From Blumeriella jaapii (Eukaryota; Ascomycota; Leotiomycetes; Helotiales; Drepanopezizaceae): a stretch of DNA of 64,000 nt. Below are positions 60,023 to 64,000 of this stretch, one piece after another. The notes below the pieces were generated by a model. The model searched no databases. It saw only the letters and a list, made by a program, of their open reading frames with translations, and was not told where the DNA came from. Both the position numbers and the translations under genes were made by a program. Location: NCBI GenBank assembly GCA_009599575.1, contig VWND01000005.1:744001-808000 (forward strand), read 5' to 3'. The first letter of the stretch is position 1; each line of letters starts with the position of its first letter.

Positions 60023-60168
60023 AACAGTGGCAACAACAGTAGCAACAACAGTAGCAACAACAGTAGCAACAACAGTAGCAATAAAAGTCGCAACAAGAGT
60101 CGCAACAACAGTAGCAACAAAAGTCGCAACAACAGTAGCAACAGAAGTCGCAACAACAGCCCTAAAAA
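60023..60168 (+). repeat. 12-bp minisatellite, AACAACAGTAGC-like
   Basis: About twelve units of the 12-mer CAACAACAGTAG, with variants such as CAACAAAAGTCG. Several reading frames stay open through it on both strands because the unit length is a multiple of three. The resulting Asn/Ser- or Ala/Thr-rich translations are not evidence for a gene. Confidence 0.85.
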
Positions 60169-60307
60169 CAGTACTAACCAACATCTCCCCTTCCCCTTCC
60201 CTTCCCCTTCGCCTCCCCCCAGGGCCGCCACACAGGACACGATGCCAACCAGTACACTCACGAGTCAGAATTCTTCGGACTACAAACCAGCGGAGTGAGA
60301 TTGTCAC

Positions 60308-60350
60308 ATGCCAACCAGCCAGCCAGCCAGCCAGCCAGCCAACCAGCTCG
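60308..60350 (+). repeat. (CCAG)n microsatellite
   Basis: About nine CCAG/CCAA units. A 16-G run follows at 60,452-60,467. Confidence 0.9.
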
Positions 60351-60537
60351 TCCAGATGCAAACGCACCTCCTACCACACCGTACCTAGCATAACACAGAA
60401 ACAGAACCAAGAACAAAAGCAAGAAAAAAGAAAAAGAGAGAATCACACAAAGGGGGGGGGGGGGGGGATGATCTGGCATGTGAAGACGAACGGACGATGT
60501 CGGGCACCGGAGATGGGGAGCTACGGAGCTGGATCGC

Positions 60538-60955
60538 TAGGTAGGTAAGTATTGGAAGTAAGTAAGTAAGTAGCTAGGGAAGTAAGTATGTAAGTAGCTA
60601 GGGAAGTAAGCTGAGAAGGTACAGTATGGGACGTGAGGTAGGCAAGGTAAGGTAAGGTAAAGCAAGGTAAAGCAAGGCAAGGCAAGGCAAGGCAAGTTAA
60701 GGTAAGGTAAAGCAAGGTAAGCCAAGGCAAGGCAAGGTAAAGCAAGGCAAGGCAAGGTGGGCAAAGCAAGGCAAGGTAAGCACAGAGCCAAACCAAGCTG
60801 GTGGAGCGAAACAGGGCAGCTAGCTAGCTAGCTAGCATCTCGATCAATCTCGCAAGTAAGTAAGTAAGTAAGTAAGTATGTAAGCAAGTAAGTATGTAAG
60901 CAAGTAAGTATGTAAGCAAGTAAGTATGTAAGCAAGTAAGTAAGTAAGCACATGA
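60538..60955 (+). repeat. Composite satellite: GTAAGTA, GGTAA/GGCAA, AGCT, AAGT
   Basis: In order: GTAAGTA-type units (about 60,541-60,612), then AAGGTAA/AAGGCAA pentamer arrays (about 60,636-60,782), then (AGCT)n at about 60,817-60,836, then (AAGT)n with ATGTAAGC variants (about 60,851-60,950). Each is imperfect and flows into the next. Confidence 0.85.
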
Positions 60956-60984
60956 CTTCTGCCTTCCCTTTTTGAAGAAACAGA

Positions 60985-61390
60985 GGGGGGGGGGGGGGTT
61001 TCCAAACAGATAGGTAGGAGGAAAGAGAAAGCGGAGAGATGCAGAGTGGGTGAGTAGGTAGGTACTGGGGATCCGCGACGCTGAAACGCCAGAACAGAGC
61101 AGAGCAGAGCAGAGCAGGGCAGAACAGGGCAGAGCAGAGTTGGCTCGGGCCAAATCCATTTATCGCGATGTAGTACAGTACAGTACAGTACTGTATTTGT
61201 GGAGTGTATATACGATATAGTATCTATGTAGTGTATATATATACATATATACGTATATATATACATACATACATACATACATACATACATACATACATAC
61301 CCACCTACCCACCTACCCACCTACCCACCTACCCACCGACCCACCAACCTACAAACAGCACAGCACAGCATAGCATAGCACAATACAATT
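60985..61390 (+). repeat. Composite satellite: poly-G, AGAGC, GTACA, ATAC, CCACCTAC
   Basis: A G run (60,985-60,998), an (AGAGC)n-like array (about 61,094-61,140), overlapping GTACAGTAC strings (about 61,172-61,195), a TATATAC/(ATAC)n array (about 61,226-61,300), (CCACCTAC)n (about 61,301-61,340) and a short (CACAG)n tail. Confidence 0.85.
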
Positions 61391-61859
61391 TAACATCTAA
61401 TTCCAACAACCCGCCCACTCCGATCCCACAGGCTATTAATCTCAAAGCTTTCAGCTAATCTATGCATGGTACTGTCCAGTACAGCACAGTCCAGTACAAC
61501 GCAGTATATCTCATATCGAAACCTTATTCAACCCTTTAGTCTCCCTTTGCTCCGATGACGTTTGCTTATACTTATAGTGACGATTGTTATTACCGAATTG
61601 AGTCGAAATGAAACGAACAAAGCAGAGCCGAGCACAGCAGAACCCAGCAAACCCAGCAAAACACAGCAACATAAACAGTACACACAAACTGTACCCCCTC
61701 TCCCTCTCCTCTCCCCCTCCTCTTCCCTCCCCCAATCGAAAGGCGGCGAAAAGCATAGCTGACAGCAGCAGTGGCTGTAACATCACGAACTGCTTTCGGA
61801 GTCGTGCTTTGTATTGAATTCCCGAGCTGAGCACGTCTCCGTACCCCCCTGGGAGGTCC

Positions 61860-62040
61860 GAGGCAGGAAGGCAGGCAGGCAGGCAGGCAGCTGATGGGCT
61901 GCACTCTGCGAGACGTAGATTGATACTGTTGTATTATTATTACGACTACTACTAATACTACTACTACTACTACTATTATTATTACTACTCCGCTAGACGT
62001 AAATCAATACTAGTACTACTACTAATATACTACTACTCCC
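61860..62040 (+). repeat. (GGCA)n then (TAC/TAT)n microsatellites
   Basis: GGCA units at about 61,862-61,892, and interrupted TAC/TAT trinucleotides at about 61,930-62,038. Confidence 0.85.
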
Positions 62041-62141
62041 TCAGAAGCGAAACGCAACTTCCCCCTTTTTGAAAAAAAAAATTTACATATATAAATAAGA
62101 GTTATAATAAATGTAGAAAACAATAACTCCTTATCAATGTA

Positions 62142-62458
62142 CGAACCGAACCGAACCGAATCGAGCTGAACCAAGCCGAACCAAGCTGAACCAAGCTGAA
62201 CCAAATCGAACCAAGCCGAACCAAGCTATGCCGAGCTGAAACGAGCTGAACCAAGCTGAACCAAGCTGAACCAAGCTGAACCAAGCTATGCCGAGCTGAA
62301 CCAAGAGGAACCGAGCCGAGACGAGCCGCAGCCGGAGCGAGCCGAGCTGAACCAAGTGGGACCGAGCCGAGCCGAGCCGAGCCGAGAGATAGCCGAGCCG
62401 GAACGAGCTGGCTACGACGGGCTGGCCAGGACGGGCTGGCCACGACGGGCTGGCCATT
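62142..62458 (+). repeat. Minisatellite AGCTGAACCA / CCGAG, then GGGCTGGCCACGAC
   Basis: About 62,142-62,400 holds imperfect 10-bp units (AGCTGAACCA, AGCCGAACCA) and pentamer CCGAG runs. 62,414-62,455 holds three copies of ACGACGGGCTGGCC with small variation. Confidence 0.85.
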
Positions 62459-62461
62459 TTA

Positions 62462-62885
62462 CCTCACCTCATATCTTACCATGTTATTTCACATCATTTC
62501 ACGTTGTGTCATATTATCGTATATCACATTATCGTATATCAGCTCACAGTATTCCATATTTTTTTACATCATCTTATTATACATGATGATATATCAGTTC
62601 ATGTCATTGCATATGATTCATATCATTCCATCTTATCTTATATTATCTTATATCAACCCATAAGATATCATCCCACGTGATTCGACATTATTCATATCAT
62701 CCCACACATTCCATATTGTTATTCCATAATATAATAAATAGTTCCTATTATTTCACATCATCTACCCATCATCCCACATCTCACATCATCCCACATCTAC
62801 CCATTATTTCATATCATCCCATATCATTTTATATCATCCCATATCATTTCACATCATCTCATCATTTCACAGTCTTTCACATCAA
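62462..62885 (+). repeat. Degenerate ATCATCCCAC / TATCATTTC minisatellite
   Basis: A 420-bp tract of imperfect 8-12-bp units built from ATCAT with CCCAC or TTTCAC. Purine content is low. Confidence 0.75.
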
Positions 62886-62919
62886 TCAAAGAAGCGCATA
62901 AATAGATTTCTGAAAATGC

Positions 62920-63362
62920 CGAGGGCCGAAGAAGAAGAGAAAAGAAAAGATAAGAAAAGAAGAGAAGAGGCGAGGAGAGGCGAGGAGAGGAGAGGAGAGG
63001 AGAAAAGAGGAGAGGAGAGGAGAGAAGAGGCGAGGTGAGGAGAGGAGAGGAGAGGCGAGAGAGGAGAGGAGAGGCGAGGAGAGGAGAGGAGAGGAGAGAG
63101 GCGAGGAGAATACTATAAATCAAAAAAAAAAAAAAAAAGAGTAGAGCAGAGAGCAGAGAGCAGAGAGAGCAGAGCAGAGAGAGCAGAGCAAAAAGAACAG
63201 AGCAAAAGAGAGTAGAGCAGAGCTAAAAGAATAGAGCATAGAGAGCAGTGCAGAAAGCAGTGCAGAGAGCAGTGCAAAAAGCAGTGCAGAGAGCAGAGCA
63301 AAGAGCAGAGCAGAGAGCAGTGCAAAAAGCAGTGCAGTGCAGTGCAAAAAGCAGAACAAAAA
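62920..63362 (+). repeat. Purine-rich tract: GAGGA array, A run, GAGCA array
   Basis: About 62,925-63,110 is almost only A and G apart from scattered C and T (GAGGAGAGG units). An 18-A run follows near 63,122-63,139, then GAGCAGA / AGTGCAGAGAGC units to about 63,360. The strand asymmetry is strong. Confidence 0.85.
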
Positions 63363-63364
63363 AG

Positions 63365-64000
63365 CGAGTGCCAATAGAGTGAGAAGAATATTTTCTTAAG
63401 CGCTGCGCGCATCCCCGAGGCGAGGAAAAGCAAAGCTACTCGCCGACAAAAATGCTGTATCTATCTATCTAAAACCCTCCCCCCTCATTATAAAGAAACA
63501 AAACTCCCCCAAACGCCGGTTCCATCGCCACCATGACCTCGCGATCCGTCGTTGCAGTTTCATTATGCCCACGCTGCTCTATACCAAGCCTGCAATGCCG
63601 AGGGAAACCCCTTCCCCCCAAGCGGGTCGGGCGACGTCAAAGTCGGCCACGTCAAAGTCGGCCACGTCGTCTCTATAAACCGTCCGCCGCCCCCAAACCC
63701 CAAACCCCCAATCCCCAATCCCAAACCCCAGATCCCAAACCCCAAACCCGTCTATCATCGGTCCCCCGAAGGGGAACCAACCAAATCAAGAAAATCACAG
63801 TCGAGACGGCGCGCGCGCGCCGCGATCAGGTGGTGCCCCCGTGGCACGAACGACCCCCGCACGGGGAGGCCGGCACGACCCCGCGCCGGTCGTGGCCGGG
63901 GGCCACGTGACGGGGATGATAATCGACGGGGGGGGCGGACGCAGGCCGCGCCGGGACGGCGCCGAGGGGGGCACGTGCCGTGAGAGGCGCCCGGGGAGGG
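63365..64000. other. Right end of window, GC-rich, no gene established
   Basis: An ATG at 63,533 follows GCCACC, a favourable context, and two overlapping plus frames run towards the window edge. Both read through a CCCAAACC/CCCAATCC tandem tract (63,690-63,752) and a (GC)n stretch, so coding is unproven. It could be the 5' end of a gene continuing outside the window. Confidence 0.35.

Noticed and set aside
60023..60168. CRISPR-like regular repeats
   Set aside because: Units are directly adjacent 12-mers without spacers; it is a minisatellite.
63690..63752. CCCAAACC/CCCAATCC repeats resembling telomere DNA
   Set aside because: The units are irregular and are not CCCTAA; the window continues with non-repetitive DNA, so it is not a telomere.
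63533..63910. ATG in good context and a 125-codon frame
   Set aside because: The frame runs through a CCCAAACC tandem tract and a GC-dinucleotide run; a second overlapping frame is equally open. Not enough to call a gene.

Overview
The window looks like a chromosome segment of a filamentous ascomycete (Pezizomycotina). A 54.7-kb block (about 2673-57363) is extremely AT-rich, full of TAA/TAG stops created by C-to-T and G-to-A transitions, and composed of degenerate transposons. That is the signature of repeat-induced point mutation (RIP). Both flanks (1-2670 and 57366-64000) have ordinary base composition. A finer placement (for example Hypocreales) is only a guess. I find no intact host gene.

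The AT-rich block is one Russian-doll insertion. Outermost is a Tc1/mariner relic with 28-bp terminal inverted repeats (2673-2700 and 57336-57363) between TA dinucleotides. Ty3/Gypsy element C (2981-57074, minus) sits inside it. C was hit twice: by a second copy of the same family, A (5273-35159, plus), and by a different Ty3/Gypsy element, T3 (36624-49526, minus). A is interrupted by chromodomain-type element T2 (15085-33736, plus). T2 is interrupted by a third family-1 copy, B (17689-28975, plus, uninterrupted, 11.3 kb). T3 is interrupted by T4 (40626-47044, minus). LTR pairs and target-site duplications (TTAT for C, TAAT for A, ATTAT for T2, TTAT for B, TTAAG for T3, GTTTC for T4) support every step and give the order of arrival: Tc1, then C, then A and T3, then T2 and T4, then B. 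All are dead. Catalytic aspartates are turned into asparagines in most reverse transcriptases, and tryptophan and glutamine codons are turned into stops.

Family 1 (A, B, C) is the most interesting. After an ordinary gag and protease-RT-RNase H-integrase region it carries a very long third reading frame of about 1,080 codons that I do not recognise, present in all three copies. A and B also show RIP of opposite strand polarity over gag.

The left flank has no gene I can support. The right flank holds an 843-bp insert ending like a LINE and bordered by a 16-bp target duplication, an 86-bp micro-LINE copy, a 437-bp insert between 19-bp direct repeats, and then (60.0-63.4 kb) an unusually dense mosaic of unrelated micro- and minisatellites ending in long purine tracts. 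Coordinates of broken genes are approximate because they were read by eye through stops.
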